A stretch of 11,192 bases of DNA from Proteobacteria bacterium ST_bin12 (GCA_002083635.1 MSXP01000006.1:288934-300125), one strand, 5' to 3'; counted from the stretch's first letter, positions 1 through 6,389 are shown. The notes: generated from the sequence alone by a model not told the origin. Program-made: numbers and translations.

Positions 1-16
1 CGGCTTTTTTATTGGT
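1..16 (+). terminator. possible tail of a terminator cut by the window edge
   Basis: The window opens with CGGC followed by six T and then ATT, which is how the descending arm and T-run of a plus-strand Rho-independent terminator look. The ascending arm would lie outside the window, so pairing cannot be checked. If real, it would end a plus-strand gene to the left, convergent with the small gene at 38-268. Confidence 0.25.
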
Positions 17-37
17 TAAGTTAATATTCGCTGGGTT

Positions 38-268
38 TTAATGTGTTCGCGATTCTAAAATTTTATCCGCCAACATTTGAAATCGTGGCGAAACAAATTT
101 TCTACTTTGTGAGCCTGCATCGGCAATTGACAACAACTCTTCAATCGCCGACCTGAAACCCAACTCAAACAACCAATAATCTGATTGATCGATTGCAGAC
201 TTTGCGTCAGTGTTCACATCTGCACAAAGTCGCTCAAATGCTTCCATGCATACATTGCGTTCTGCCAT
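38..268 (-). CDS. small protein of unknown function (76 aa)
   Basis: I do not recognise this protein. The ATG at 268 is preceded by GGAGG with a 7-nt gap, an almost ideal ribosome binding site, and this is the main reason to treat the ORF as real. The protein is soluble-looking, with no signal peptide or membrane segment. It has an acidic, largely helical first half (MAERNVCMEAFERL, then a WLFELGFRSAIEELL stretch near residues 32-46) and a basic C-terminal part (SRKFVSPRFQMLADKIL). Two Cys, at residues 7 and 15, do not form a recognisable metal motif. It lies 115 nt downstream of the Fae-like gene on the same strand, with a plausible promoter of its own in the gap, so co-transcription is possible but not shown. 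It could be a small regulator or adaptor, but nothing in the sequence proves that. Confidence 0.75.
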   Translation of the reverse strand: MAERNVCMEAFERLCADVNTDAKSAIDQSDYWLFELGFRSAIEELLSIADAGSQSRKFVSPRFQMLADKILESRTH

Positions 269-275
269 AATATTG

Positions 276-280
276 CCTCC
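276..280 (-). promoter_or_regulatory. strong ribosome binding site of the 76-aa gene
   Basis: On the minus strand this reads GGAGG, followed by CAATATT and the ATG at 268. It is the best Shine-Dalgarno match in the window; most neighbours have only AAGG or AGAG. It fixes the start and suggests efficient translation. Confidence 0.75.
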
Positions 281-305
281 GAATCTCGTTTTAACTCATT
301 TACTT

Positions 306-333
306 TTAATACTTAACACTAATTTAATACCAA
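306..333 (-). promoter_or_regulatory. candidate sigma-70 promoter for the 76-aa gene
   Basis: On the minus strand TTGGTA (328-333) and TATTAA (306-311) are 16 nt apart. Each matches four of six consensus bases. The pair lies about 40 nt upstream of the start codon. The region is very AT-rich, so chance matches are likely. No clear terminator separates the upstream Fae-like gene from this site. Confidence 0.3.
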
Positions 334-383
334 ATTTTGTATTTACGCTATTGTTTTATGCGCAATGTAAAATCTAAAACTAA

Positions 384-935
384 TTACTTTTGATTCCAAG
401 AATCTTCCCACATGCAATGTTTGATTTTATGACGGTTTGCAATCAATTCATCAATGCTTGGCTCGTCGTTTAATGCACGCTTAATAGCAAGCTTGGTGGC
501 GTCATAGTTATTTTTGTACATATCCGCTTTGTCTAAAGTGCCTTCTTTTTCTAAGGCGATACAACCTGGATCAATCCATACCAAGCTGATAATGCATAAT
601 TCATTGACCTGATCTTTAGGGATAATGCCTTCAATCACGCAATCTAAAATCGCATCGGCGGTTGCCGCTTGTACCACTCCGCCAAACAGGCTAACGTCTG
701 TACTACCTTTTAATGTTACTTTTGGCACTGTCATACAAACTGGGCGTACTAATTGGTTAATATCGCGCACCGCAAACATAGCTGTGTGGCCTTTGCTTTG
801 CGCCATTAAATTGGCAAATGCTTGACCAACTGGGCCATCTACAGCGCCGATTAAGATTTCTGGCATGGCCGCAGTCACATCTTTGCCTTCAGTGTAAATA
901 GTGGCTTCGCCTGCTTTAAAAATAATTTTTGACAT
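384..935 (-). CDS. formaldehyde-activating enzyme (Fae) paralog lacking the catalytic His
   Basis: Canonical Fae joins formaldehyde to tetrahydromethanopterin, giving methylene-H4MPT in the cytoplasm of methylotrophs. This 183-aa protein aligns with Fae along its length: EILIGAVDGPVGQAF (26-40) with the N-terminal DLIIG segment, KGHTAMFAV (48-56), a P-KVT segment (71-74), LFGGVVQ (83-89), EGIIP (102-106) and NNYDATKLAIKRALN (142-156). The alignments are from memory. The His just before the DLIIG strand, the general acid/base of true Fae, is Met24 here, the following Asp is Glu26, and a substrate-side Lys aligns with Arg64. Relative to Fae there is an insertion around 122-140 and an altered C-terminus rich in Trp and Lys. 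It is therefore family-level Fae, probably a Fae2/Fae3-type paralog, and may not condense formaldehyde with H4MPT. AGAGAG lies upstream of the ATG. No other C1 gene is adjacent. Confidence 0.85.
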   Translation of the reverse strand: MSKIIFKAGEATIYTEGKDVTAAMPEILIGAVDGPVGQAFANLMAQSKGHTAMFAVRDINQLVRPVCMTVPKVTLKGSTDVSLFGGVVQAATADAILDCVIEGIIPKDQVNELCIISLVWIDPGCIALEKEGTLDKADMYKNNYDATKLAIKRALNDEPSIDELIANRHKIKHCMWEDSWNQK

Positions 936-989
936 AATAATTCTCTCTTGGGTTTAATAAATGTTTGGTGATAAAAAACTTAACAAGCT

Positions 990-1019
990 ATTTTAACAAA
1001 TGCTGGGCGTAGCCCACAA
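990..1019 (-). promoter_or_regulatory. candidate promoter of the Fae-like gene
   Basis: On the minus strand TTGTGG (1014-1019) and TAAAAT (990-995) are separated by 18 nt. The -10 matches five of six consensus bases and the -35 three of six. It lies about 55 nt upstream of the start at 935. The small hairpin at 1004-1016 falls mostly in the spacer. Evidence is from consensus only. Confidence 0.3.
1004..1016 (-). terminator. small hairpin downstream of the GNAT gene
   Basis: TGGGC-GTA-GCCCA is a 5-bp GC-rich stem with a 3-nt loop, 33 nt past the acetyltransferase stop. On the minus strand only a broken T-rich stretch follows (GCATTTGTT). It could be a weak terminator, or an operator overlapping the candidate promoter of the Fae-like gene. 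Confidence 0.3.
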
Positions 1020-1048
1020 TTAATCTTGCACATGTCATTAAGCATAAG

Positions 1049-1483
1049 TTAATCTAAATCTAGCCGCATATCCACATGTACAATATTCACATCTAAATAT
1101 TCTTTACTGGTGATTTTGAAACCTGCTTGTTCATAAAAATGGTTGGCATGTTTCTGTGCAGATATTGCAATCTGCTTACTGCCCTGTTGGCGACATAGAC
1201 GTATTGCCTCGTTCAAAAGCATCTTGCCTACTCCTAAGCCACGCCAAGGCTTTAACACTGCCATGCGGCCTACTTTTTCGTAATGAATAATGCGCAAACA
1301 GCCAACAGCTTGATTGCCGCACATCGCCAACAAATGTATGGCGCGGCTATCCATCTCATCCCATTCTAACTCTGGTGCCACTAGCTGCTCTTGAATAAAG
1401 ACAATCGTGCGCACTTGGCGCAGATACGCCTCTGCTTGTTGCCAATTAACTAGATTAATAGTGATATTTTCTGGTTGTTGCAT
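1049..1483 (-). CDS. GNAT-family N-acetyltransferase
   Basis: This 144-aa cytoplasmic protein would transfer an acetyl group from acetyl-CoA to an unknown amine. The order of motifs is typical of the small single-domain GNAT group related to ElaA/YjcF. VRTIVFIQEQLVAPELEWDEMD (24-45) is the substrate-side helix and loop, and AIHLLAM (48-54) starts the sheet. VGRMAVLKPWRGLGVGKMLL (71-90) contains the acetyl-CoA pyrophosphate-binding R-G-L-G-V-G loop at 81-86. ISAQKHANHFYEQAGF (107-122) is the conserved AQ and FYxxxGF segment, and HVDMRL (136-141) closes the fold. Length is normal. The ATG at 1483 has no good Shine-Dalgarno, but starting later would remove the first strand. It is divergent from the DoxX gene and upstream of the Fae-like gene. 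The substrate cannot be inferred. Confidence 0.9.
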   Translation of the reverse strand: MQQPENITINLVNWQQAEAYLRQVRTIVFIQEQLVAPELEWDEMDSRAIHLLAMCGNQAVGCLRIIHYEKVGRMAVLKPWRGLGVGKMLLNEAIRLCRQQGSKQIAISAQKHANHFYEQAGFKITSKEYLDVNIVHVDMRLDLD

Positions 1484-1512
1484 CAGGATTTATTCTAAAA
1501 TTAACTTAGAGA

Positions 1513-1540
1513 CAAGCTACAGCTTGCTTCTTAAGCTTGT
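1513..1540. repeat. nested inverted repeats in the GNAT/doxX spacer
   Basis: CAAGCT-AC-AGCTTG (1513-1526) is a 6-bp palindrome with a 2-nt loop. ACAAGCT (1512-1518) can alternatively pair with AGCTTGT (1534-1540). It lies in the 109-nt divergent spacer and may be an operator or a remnant of a repeat. No known factor site is recognised. Confidence 0.35.
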
Positions 1541-1592
1541 TCAGTGCATGATTCAATTTAATTTTTACACTCTAATTTGCTAAAGGTTCTCT

Positions 1593-1961
1593 ATGCAACG
1601 CTATTTATCGACTCTTGCCCGTGTTTTACTCGCACAAGTTTTTTTAATACAAATGATTGTGCTAATTGTTGGATTTTTTAGCAGTCCTGATGGCTATGAA
1701 CAATATCGTGCAGGTTTAGGTAGTTTAAGTTTACCTGGCATTTTCGCACCACTGATTATATTGATACAAGTGGTTGGTGGTTTATCACTTTTATTGGGTT
1801 TTAAAACTAAATTTTTTGCATTATTGATGGCAATTTATGCAGTCATTATCTCATTCTTGCTGCATTTGCCAGTGTTGCAGTACCTAGCAATTGCAGGCGG
1901 TTTGTTGATGCTTTATTTAAACCCAATCAACGCATTTAGTATTGATAGTCTAAAAAAATAA
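1593..1961 (+). CDS. DoxX-family integral membrane protein
   Basis: This 122-aa hydrophobic protein has four predicted membrane helices, at about 7-29, 48-68, 72-92 and 94-110. DoxX hallmarks are the N-terminal LARVLLAQVFLIQMI helix, the GLGSLSLPGIFAPLIILIQVVGGLSLLLGFKTK segment running from the first loop through helix 2 (41-73), and the LAIAGGLLMLYLNP end (98-111). The family includes the small subunit of the Acidianus thiosulfate:quinone oxidoreductase and MbcA-like proteins linked to redox stress, but most bacterial members have no assigned reaction. The ATG at 1593 follows AAAGG with a 6-nt gap. It is a single-gene unit, ended by a hairpin terminator. No dedicated partner gene is adjacent, so the function stays at family level. 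Confidence 0.87.
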   Translation: MQRYLSTLARVLLAQVFLIQMIVLIVGFFSSPDGYEQYRAGLGSLSLPGIFAPLIILIQVVGGLSLLLGFKTKFFALLMAIYAVIISFLLHLPVLQYLAIAGGLLMLYLNPINAFSIDSLKK

Positions 1962-1983
1962 CGCACTGAGCGCATAAAACTAG

Positions 1984-2016
1984 CGGCGCATAAATAATAA
2001 TGATGCGCCGTTTTTT
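1984..2016 (+). terminator. Rho-independent terminator of the DoxX gene
   Basis: CGGCGCAT (1984-1991) pairs perfectly with ATGCGCCG (2003-2010) around an 11-nt AT loop, followed by six T (2011-2016). The T-run supplies the last bases of the convergent hydrolase gene: its TAA stop is read from 2015-2017. On the minus strand the hairpin is followed only by CTAGTTTT, so it probably works mainly for the DoxX transcript. Confidence 0.85.
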
Positions 2017-2953
2017 ATTCCCATTCCAAGCTAGGGTAGAGCGTATTCACGTTGCGCCTATTCGCAATATCAAATAACTGCCATTTATCTTTTTCACCCG
2101 CTGCGGCGGTGTCCATGGCCCTACCCATATCGCCGCCACTTTTAATGGTCGCGCGTATATCGTTTAACACTGCGTTTAAGTAGCGTTGCTCATTATTTAA
2201 CGCTCCTATCCAGTCTTGAGCAACAGGGCCGTGACCAGGTACCACTTGCTTTACTGGATAGGTTTTTAGGGTTTCAATCGCCGCAATCAAGCCTTTGATG
2301 TCGCCCTCAATCACAGGCGTGCGTTCAATAAACAATAAATCACCTGTAAATAAAGTGCTGGTTTTTGAGTCTATCACCGAAATATCGGTATTGCTGTGCG
2401 CATTAGGGTAGGGCGTTACCTTAAGTGTTCTATCACCTAAATCTAAATCAATTGGCTCTTTTACTAAAACAGTCGGCTTCACAATTTCACTGCCTTTGGC
2501 ATCAGCGCCTAAAAACCTGATATTTAATTTTTCATAAGCTTCTTGGCGCAATTGCATGGCATCACCCAGCTTAGCATGGCCTACAAATTGCGGATTATCT
2601 TGTTTAAAAGCAGCATTGCCAAAAATATGGTCTGGATGCACATGCGTATTGATGACATACAAAATAGGCAAGGGCGTCACTTTTTTAATCGCATCGCGTA
2701 GCTGATTGCCCACTTTTAAACTGCCGCCCGTGTCAATCACGGCAACGCCTTTGCTGCCCACTACAAAACTGATATTGCAAATATCACCTTGATAGCCGTC
2801 ATCAATATCTAAATGCTTGCCATGATGCACATAGATTCCATTACCCACATTTTTTATAGCAAAAGTAGCCTCTTTCTCAATGGCCGACTTTTCTTGCGCC
2901 TGCGCGCAGCTCATTAAAATAAAGCTCACCAATAGTAAAGAAAATCGCTGCAT
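2015..2953 (-). CDS. exported metallo-beta-lactamase-fold zinc hydrolase (SoxH-like / quinoprotein relay type)
   Basis: This 312-aa protein has an MBL-fold catalytic domain and an N-terminal export signal. Metal ligands are all present: the H104-V-H106-P-D108-H109 motif after INT, H186 (PYPNAHSNTD), D205 (LFTGDLLF) and H241 (PGHG). These give a complete di-metal site. The first 20 residues are a signal sequence (basic MQR, then a LLLVSFILM core). They could be cleaved after A19 (AQA), or processed as a lipoprotein at Cys16 (LMSC), so the protein acts in the periplasm. The overall pattern resembles SoxH-related proteins and those named 'quinoprotein relay system zinc metallohydrolase', found in bacteria with PQQ enzymes; that name is by resemblance. 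A thiolester or beta-lactam hydrolase role is the alternative. The ATG at 2953 has AAGGA upstream. The gene is divergent from a cytochrome b561 gene. Confidence 0.85.
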   Translation of the reverse strand: MQRFSLLLVSFILMSCAQAQEKSAIEKEATFAIKNVGNGIYVHHGKHLDIDDGYQGDICNISFVVGSKGVAVIDTGGSLKVGNQLRDAIKKVTPLPILYVINTHVHPDHIFGNAAFKQDNPQFVGHAKLGDAMQLRQEAYEKLNIRFLGADAKGSEIVKPTVLVKEPIDLDLGDRTLKVTPYPNAHSNTDISVIDSKTSTLFTGDLLFIERTPVIEGDIKGLIAAIETLKTYPVKQVVPGHGPVAQDWIGALNNEQRYLNAVLNDIRATIKSGGDMGRAMDTAAAGEKDKWQLFDIANRRNVNTLYPSLEWE

Positions 2954-3096
2954 TATTTACATCCTTAAATAGTGTTTAAACAGACTTAATCGCTTAGAAT
3001 ACGCTAATATTAAGTGAAATGTGATGTTAACTATTGTGACTGGCGTTACATTCAAAATCACAACACAACATCTTCAATTGACATGAAAGGTTACTG

Positions 3097-3708
3097 ATGA
3101 GTAGTTCAGATAATATTTTTGGTACTAATCGCTATACAAAAACAGCCGTCATCCTGCACTGGTTAATTGCAATCGCCATTTTCGGCATGTTTGCATTAGG
3201 CTGGTTTATGGCCGATCTACCAAAAGAAGGTCCCAAGCAAATGTCCTACGATTTATTCGATTGGGGAATCTACACATGGCAATTGGCTGAAGAGTCTAGC
3301 CCTCGCACTTTTTATTTTAATCTGCACAAATCCATTGGAATCACCATTTTAGCGTTAATTCTTATCCGTGTTTTATGGCGGATTACGCATAAACCACCAG
3401 CATTATTAACTGGCTATAAAACATGGGAGCGCAAACTAGCTACTGGTACCCATCATTTACTCTATTTATTAATGGTTGCGTTGCCTGTCAGCGGTCTTAT
3501 TATGGCAACGTACAGCAAGTACGGCGTTAAATGGTTTGGTATACCTTTTATTAAAGGCTTAGATAACACGCCTATGCGCAAAGTTTATGAAGAGGCGCAT
3601 GAGTTAATTGGTGTGATTATCTTAGTCGTGCTAATCTTACATATTGTAGGCGCGCTCAAACATAAATTTATTGATAAAGACGACACTTTAAAGCGTATGT
3701 CGCTTTAA
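3097..3708 (+). CDS. cytochrome b561 (CybB-type di-haem membrane protein)
   Basis: This 203-aa inner-membrane protein carries electrons through two b haems, in this family usually between ubiquinol and a periplasmic partner or superoxide. It has four helices (about 16-37, 78-97, 118-139 and 166-186). Likely haem ligands are H21 (ILHW), H77 (NLHKS), H168 (EEAHE) and H182 (LHIVG). The 14-residue spacing of the last two matches the E. coli CybB ligands as I recall them. The first loop (38-76) is about 20 residues longer than in CybB and rich in aromatic and acidic residues (YDLFDWGIYTW). The ATG at 3097 follows AAAGG with a 7-nt gap. It is divergent from the exported zinc hydrolase and convergent with hemE. 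No YceI partner gene, a common neighbour of b561 genes, is present here. Confidence 0.9.
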   Translation: MSSSDNIFGTNRYTKTAVILHWLIAIAIFGMFALGWFMADLPKEGPKQMSYDLFDWGIYTWQLAEESSPRTFYFNLHKSIGITILALILIRVLWRITHKPPALLTGYKTWERKLATGTHHLLYLLMVALPVSGLIMATYSKYGVKWFGIPFIKGLDNTPMRKVYEEAHELIGVIILVVLILHIVGALKHKFIDKDDTLKRMSL

Positions 3709-3720
3709 TAGTTAGCTCTT

Positions 3721-3768
3721 CATCAGTAAATAAAAAGCCCGCGATTGCGGGCTTTTTATTTACTGATG
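3721..3768. terminator. bidirectional terminator with perfect 22-bp arms
   Basis: Positions 3721-3742 are the exact reverse complement of 3747-3768, with a GATT loop. The core is GCCCGC/GCGGGC, with AAAAA on one side and TTTTT on the other, so it has a proper T-run in both directions. It would end the cytochrome b561 transcript and the convergent hemE transcript. The right arm includes the last codons and the TAA stop of hemE (3760-3762). Confidence 0.93.
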
Positions 3769-4824
3769 GTATTGCTTACTATGCTCACGCACTGCACTTA
3801 ACATTGCCGCCGCATTTTCTGGTGGTGTCCACTGCGTAATACCGTGGCCTAAATTAAATACATGACCATTACCATGACCATAGCTGGCTAAAATGCTAGC
3901 CACCTCTTTATCAATCGCCTCTGGCGTTGATAGCAAAATAGCAGGGTCTAGATTACCTTGTAGCGCCACTTTATCGCCAACTCTTTGGCGTGCGCTGCCA
4001 ATATCCACAGTCCAATCCAACCCTAATGCGTCTGCGCCTATTTCGGCTTGCGCCTCTAACCACAAGGCGCCGCCTTTAGTAAATACCACGCTGGGCACTT
4101 TACGGCCTTCGTTATTTTTAGTTAAGCCGGCCACAATTTTGTGCATGTAATTCAGCGAAAATTCTTTATAAGCATTATGTGAAAGCGCGCCACCCCACGA
4201 GTCGAATATCATCACCGCCTGAGCGCCAGCGGCGATTTGGGCATTCAAATATTGAATAACGGTTTGCGCGGTGGTTTCTAAAATATGATGCAATAAATCG
4301 GGTCGCGCATAAGCCATTTTTTTGATATTCAAAAAGTCCGTACCGCCTTTGCCTTCAACCATATAGGTCGCCAGCGTCCATGGGCTACCAGAAAAACCTA
4401 TCAGCGGCACACGGCCATTGATGGTTTTGCGAATCTGGCTGACCGCATCAAACACGTATTGCAGTTTTGCCATATCAGGTACGGTTAACTTCTGTATATT
4501 GGCTTCTTCGCGCAAAGTGCGCTCAAATTTCGGGCCTTCGCCTTCTTCAAAATACAAGCCCAAACCCATCGCATCTGGCACGGTGAGAATATCGGAAAAC
4601 AAAATAGAAGCATCTAATAATGGATAGCGATCCAGTGGCTGCATGGTTACTTCTGTCGCAAAGTCAGGACTTTTACACAACTGTAAAAAACTGCCTGCCG
4701 TTTTGCGGCTTGCTTTGTATTCTGGCAAATAGCGGCCTGCTTGGCGCATCATCCACACTGGCGTGTAGTCTGTGGGTTGGCGCATTAACGCATTTAAGAA
4801 CGTGTCATTTTGTAACTTAACCAT
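3760..4824 (-). CDS. hemE: uroporphyrinogen III decarboxylase
   Basis: HemE removes four carboxyl groups from uroporphyrinogen III to give coproporphyrinogen III, the first committed step toward haem. It is a cofactor-free cytoplasmic TIM-barrel dimer. The 354 residues are the usual full length. Signature segments are PVWMMRQAGRYLPEY (22-36, substrate-binding R27 and R31), FSDILTVPDAMGL (76-88, catalytic Asp78), GFSGSPWTLATYMVEG (143-158, Tyr154), FDSWGGALS (207-215, Ser209), QGNLDP (289-294) and FNLGHGI (323-329, His327). All key residues are present. The ATG at 4824 has a weak AGG upstream. The gene follows gltD in the same direction after 88 nt that contain a hairpin, and I see no clear promoter of its own, so read-through from gltBD may contribute. 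Haem supply fits the neighbouring cytochrome, though that gene is convergent. Confidence 0.98.
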   Translation of the reverse strand: MVKLQNDTFLNALMRQPTDYTPVWMMRQAGRYLPEYKASRKTAGSFLQLCKSPDFATEVTMQPLDRYPLLDASILFSDILTVPDAMGLGLYFEEGEGPKFERTLREEANIQKLTVPDMAKLQYVFDAVSQIRKTINGRVPLIGFSGSPWTLATYMVEGKGGTDFLNIKKMAYARPDLLHHILETTAQTVIQYLNAQIAAGAQAVMIFDSWGGALSHNAYKEFSLNYMHKIVAGLTKNNEGRKVPSVVFTKGGALWLEAQAEIGADALGLDWTVDIGSARQRVGDKVALQGNLDPAILLSTPEAIDKEVASILASYGHGNGHVFNLGHGITQWTPPENAAAMLSAVREHSKQYHQ

Positions 4825-4839
4825 ATTTTTTACCTAAAA

Positions 4840-4898
4840 TTTGTAGCGAACAAAAAAGGATACAAAGTAGTTTAACTTTGTATCCTTTGTTTGTAGCG
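4840..4898. repeat. palindrome bracketed by a 9-bp direct repeat
   Basis: TTTGTAGCG occurs at 4840-4848 and again at 4890-4898, on either side of the hairpin at 4855-4888. The arrangement (direct repeat, inverted repeat, direct repeat) resembles a very small inserted element with a target duplication. It could equally be chance in a short AT-rich spacer, or a duplication by slippage. Confidence 0.5.
4849..4888 (-). terminator. hairpin between gltD and hemE, probable terminator or attenuator
   Basis: AAAGGATACAAAGT (4855-4868) pairs exactly with ACTTTGTATCCTTT (4875-4888) around a 6-nt loop. Read on the minus strand, the stem runs into six T and then GTT, 24 nt past the gltD stop. The 14-bp stem is AT-rich, so termination may be partial and let some transcription into hemE. 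Confidence 0.7.
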
Positions 4899-4912
4899 CA
4901 TTGCTGTACCTA

Positions 4913-6340
4913 TTATCTAGGTAAGGTAGATGAGCCCATTAAGAATTCATCTACCGCTTTTGCCGCTTGGCGACCTTCACGAATCGCCCACACTACTAAA
5001 GATTGGCCGCGACGCACATCACCTGCGGCAAATACTTTAGCTTTGCTGGTTTTGTAGCTGTCTAAGCCTTCTGTCGTGGCTTTTGCATTGCCGCGATTGT
5101 CTTTGTCTATACCAAACGCATCCAATAATTTTTGCACTGGTGACACAAAGCCCATTGCTAATAAGACCAAATCTGCCTTAATCGTGAATTCAGTACCCGC
5201 AACTTCGGCCATTTTTCCGTCTTTCCACTCGACTTTACAGCCTTTCAAGTGGGTGACTTTACCGTTTTCACCAATTAATTCTTTAGTGGTAATAGACCAG
5301 TCACGGTTTGCGCCTTCTTCATGGCTACTAGAAGTACGCATTTTCAGCGGCCAGTTTGGCCATACTAATTCTTTGTTTTCTTTTTCTGGCGGTTGTGGCA
5401 TTAACTCAAATTGGGTGATGCTCAAGGCGCCATGACGGTTTGAAGTACCCACACAGTCAGAACCTGTATCACCGCCACCAATGACCACCACGTTTTTATT
5501 AGTCGCCATCACTTGATTTGGAATGGTATCGCCAGCTACCACTTTATTTTGTGGCGTTAAAAAGTCCATGGCGTACATCACACCATCCAGCTCACGGCCT
5601 TGCACTGGCAAATCGCGTGGCCATTCGGCGCCGCCCGCTAAAATCACCGCATCAAATTCAGCAACCAAATCATCCGCATTTACGTTTTCTCCAACGTTTT
5701 GATTGACTCTAAATTCAACGCCTTCGGCTTCCATCTGCGCCATACGTTTATCAATATGCGATTTTTCCATTTTAAAATCAGGAATACCGTAGCGTAGCAA
5801 ACCACCGATACGGCTGCTTTTTTCTAGCACCACAACGTCATGACCAACGCGCGCTAATTGTTGTGCGGCGGCTAAACCAGCAGGGCCAGAGCCGACAATG
5901 GCGATTTTTTTTCCTGTTTTTATTGGGTTAACTTGCGGAATTACCCAACCGTTTTCCCATGCTTTATCGATAATCGCATGCTCAATTGATTTAATGCCAA
6001 CTGGATCAGCATTAATATTTAGCGTGCAAGCCGCCTCGCAAGGTGCTGGGCAAATGCGGCCAGTGAACTCGGGGAAGTTATTGGTTGAATGCAACACATC
6101 AATTGCGCCACGCCAGTCTTGGCTATAAACCAAATCATTCCAATCCGGAATAATATTATTGACTGGGCAACCTGTAGTACAGAACGGAATTCCGCAATCC
6201 ATACAGCGCGCGCCTTGTTGCTTGGCTTGGTCATCGGTTAAATGTAGCACAAATTCTTTGTAATTTTTAACGCGATCAACCACTGGCAGATTTGCCTCTG
6301 CCAATCGTTCAAATTCCATAAAGCCTGTTACTTTGCCCAT
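4913..6340 (-). CDS. gltD: glutamate synthase (NADPH) small subunit
   Basis: GltD takes electrons from NADPH through FAD and passes them by [4Fe-4S] clusters to GltB for reductive transfer of the glutamine amide nitrogen to 2-oxoglutarate. With the start at 6340 it is 475 aa, normal for the family. Cluster cysteines are C46, C49, C54 and C58 (CMDCGIPFCTTGC), and C97, C101 and C105 (CPAPCEAAC). The FAD-binding GSGPAG is at 150-155, the NADPH-binding GGGDTG at 288-293, and the C-terminal FAD motif AAGDVRRGQS at 438-447. The frame stays open for 29 residues upstream, to 6427, but those residues are very basic, unlike GltD, and overlap the end of gltB. The ATG at 6340 begins the family-typical MGKVTGFMEFER and has AAGGG 7 nt before it. 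It lies 49 nt after gltB, so the two are surely one operon. Confidence 0.97.
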   Translation of the reverse strand: MGKVTGFMEFERLAEANLPVVDRVKNYKEFVLHLTDDQAKQQGARCMDCGIPFCTTGCPVNNIIPDWNDLVYSQDWRGAIDVLHSTNNFPEFTGRICPAPCEAACTLNINADPVGIKSIEHAIIDKAWENGWVIPQVNPIKTGKKIAIVGSGPAGLAAAQQLARVGHDVVVLEKSSRIGGLLRYGIPDFKMEKSHIDKRMAQMEAEGVEFRVNQNVGENVNADDLVAEFDAVILAGGAEWPRDLPVQGRELDGVMYAMDFLTPQNKVVAGDTIPNQVMATNKNVVVIGGGDTGSDCVGTSNRHGALSITQFELMPQPPEKENKELVWPNWPLKMRTSSSHEEGANRDWSITTKELIGENGKVTHLKGCKVEWKDGKMAEVAGTEFTIKADLVLLAMGFVSPVQKLLDAFGIDKDNRGNAKATTEGLDSYKTSKAKVFAAGDVRRGQSLVVWAIREGRQAAKAVDEFLMGSSTLPR

Positions 6341-6347
6341 ACTGAAG

Positions 6348-6352
6348 CCCTT
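6348..6352 (-). promoter_or_regulatory. ribosome binding site deciding the gltD start
   Basis: On the minus strand this reads AAGGG, then CTTCAGT, then the ATG at 6340. The longer in-frame start at 6427 lies within gltB and gives a basic N-terminus not seen in the family, so this site supports the shorter protein. Confidence 0.7.
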
Positions 6353-6389
6353 ACCTTTATTCAATAGTTTTGCCGTTTTGCTGCGACTT

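Noticed and set aside
625..825. 66-aa open frame opposite the Fae-like gene
   Set aside because: It is antisense to well-aligned Fae segments, shows no recognisable protein and has no supporting start signals.
2954..3096. CRP/FNR-like site in the hydrolase/cytochrome spacer (TGTGAT and ATCACA)
   Set aside because: The two half-sites are about 30 nt apart, far too wide for a CRP or FNR operator, and no other clear operator or promoter was found in this spacer.
5076..5435. 119-aa open frame on the plus strand inside gltD
   Set aside because: It lies wholly antisense to conserved GltD sequence, has no family resemblance and is best explained as a shadow of the coding frame. The same holds for the other plus-strand frames inside gltB, gltD and hemE.
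6019..6234. 71-aa minus-strand frame within gltD
   Set aside because: It overlaps the Fe-S cysteine region of gltD in another frame. The gltD frame is intact, so this is not a frameshift fragment.
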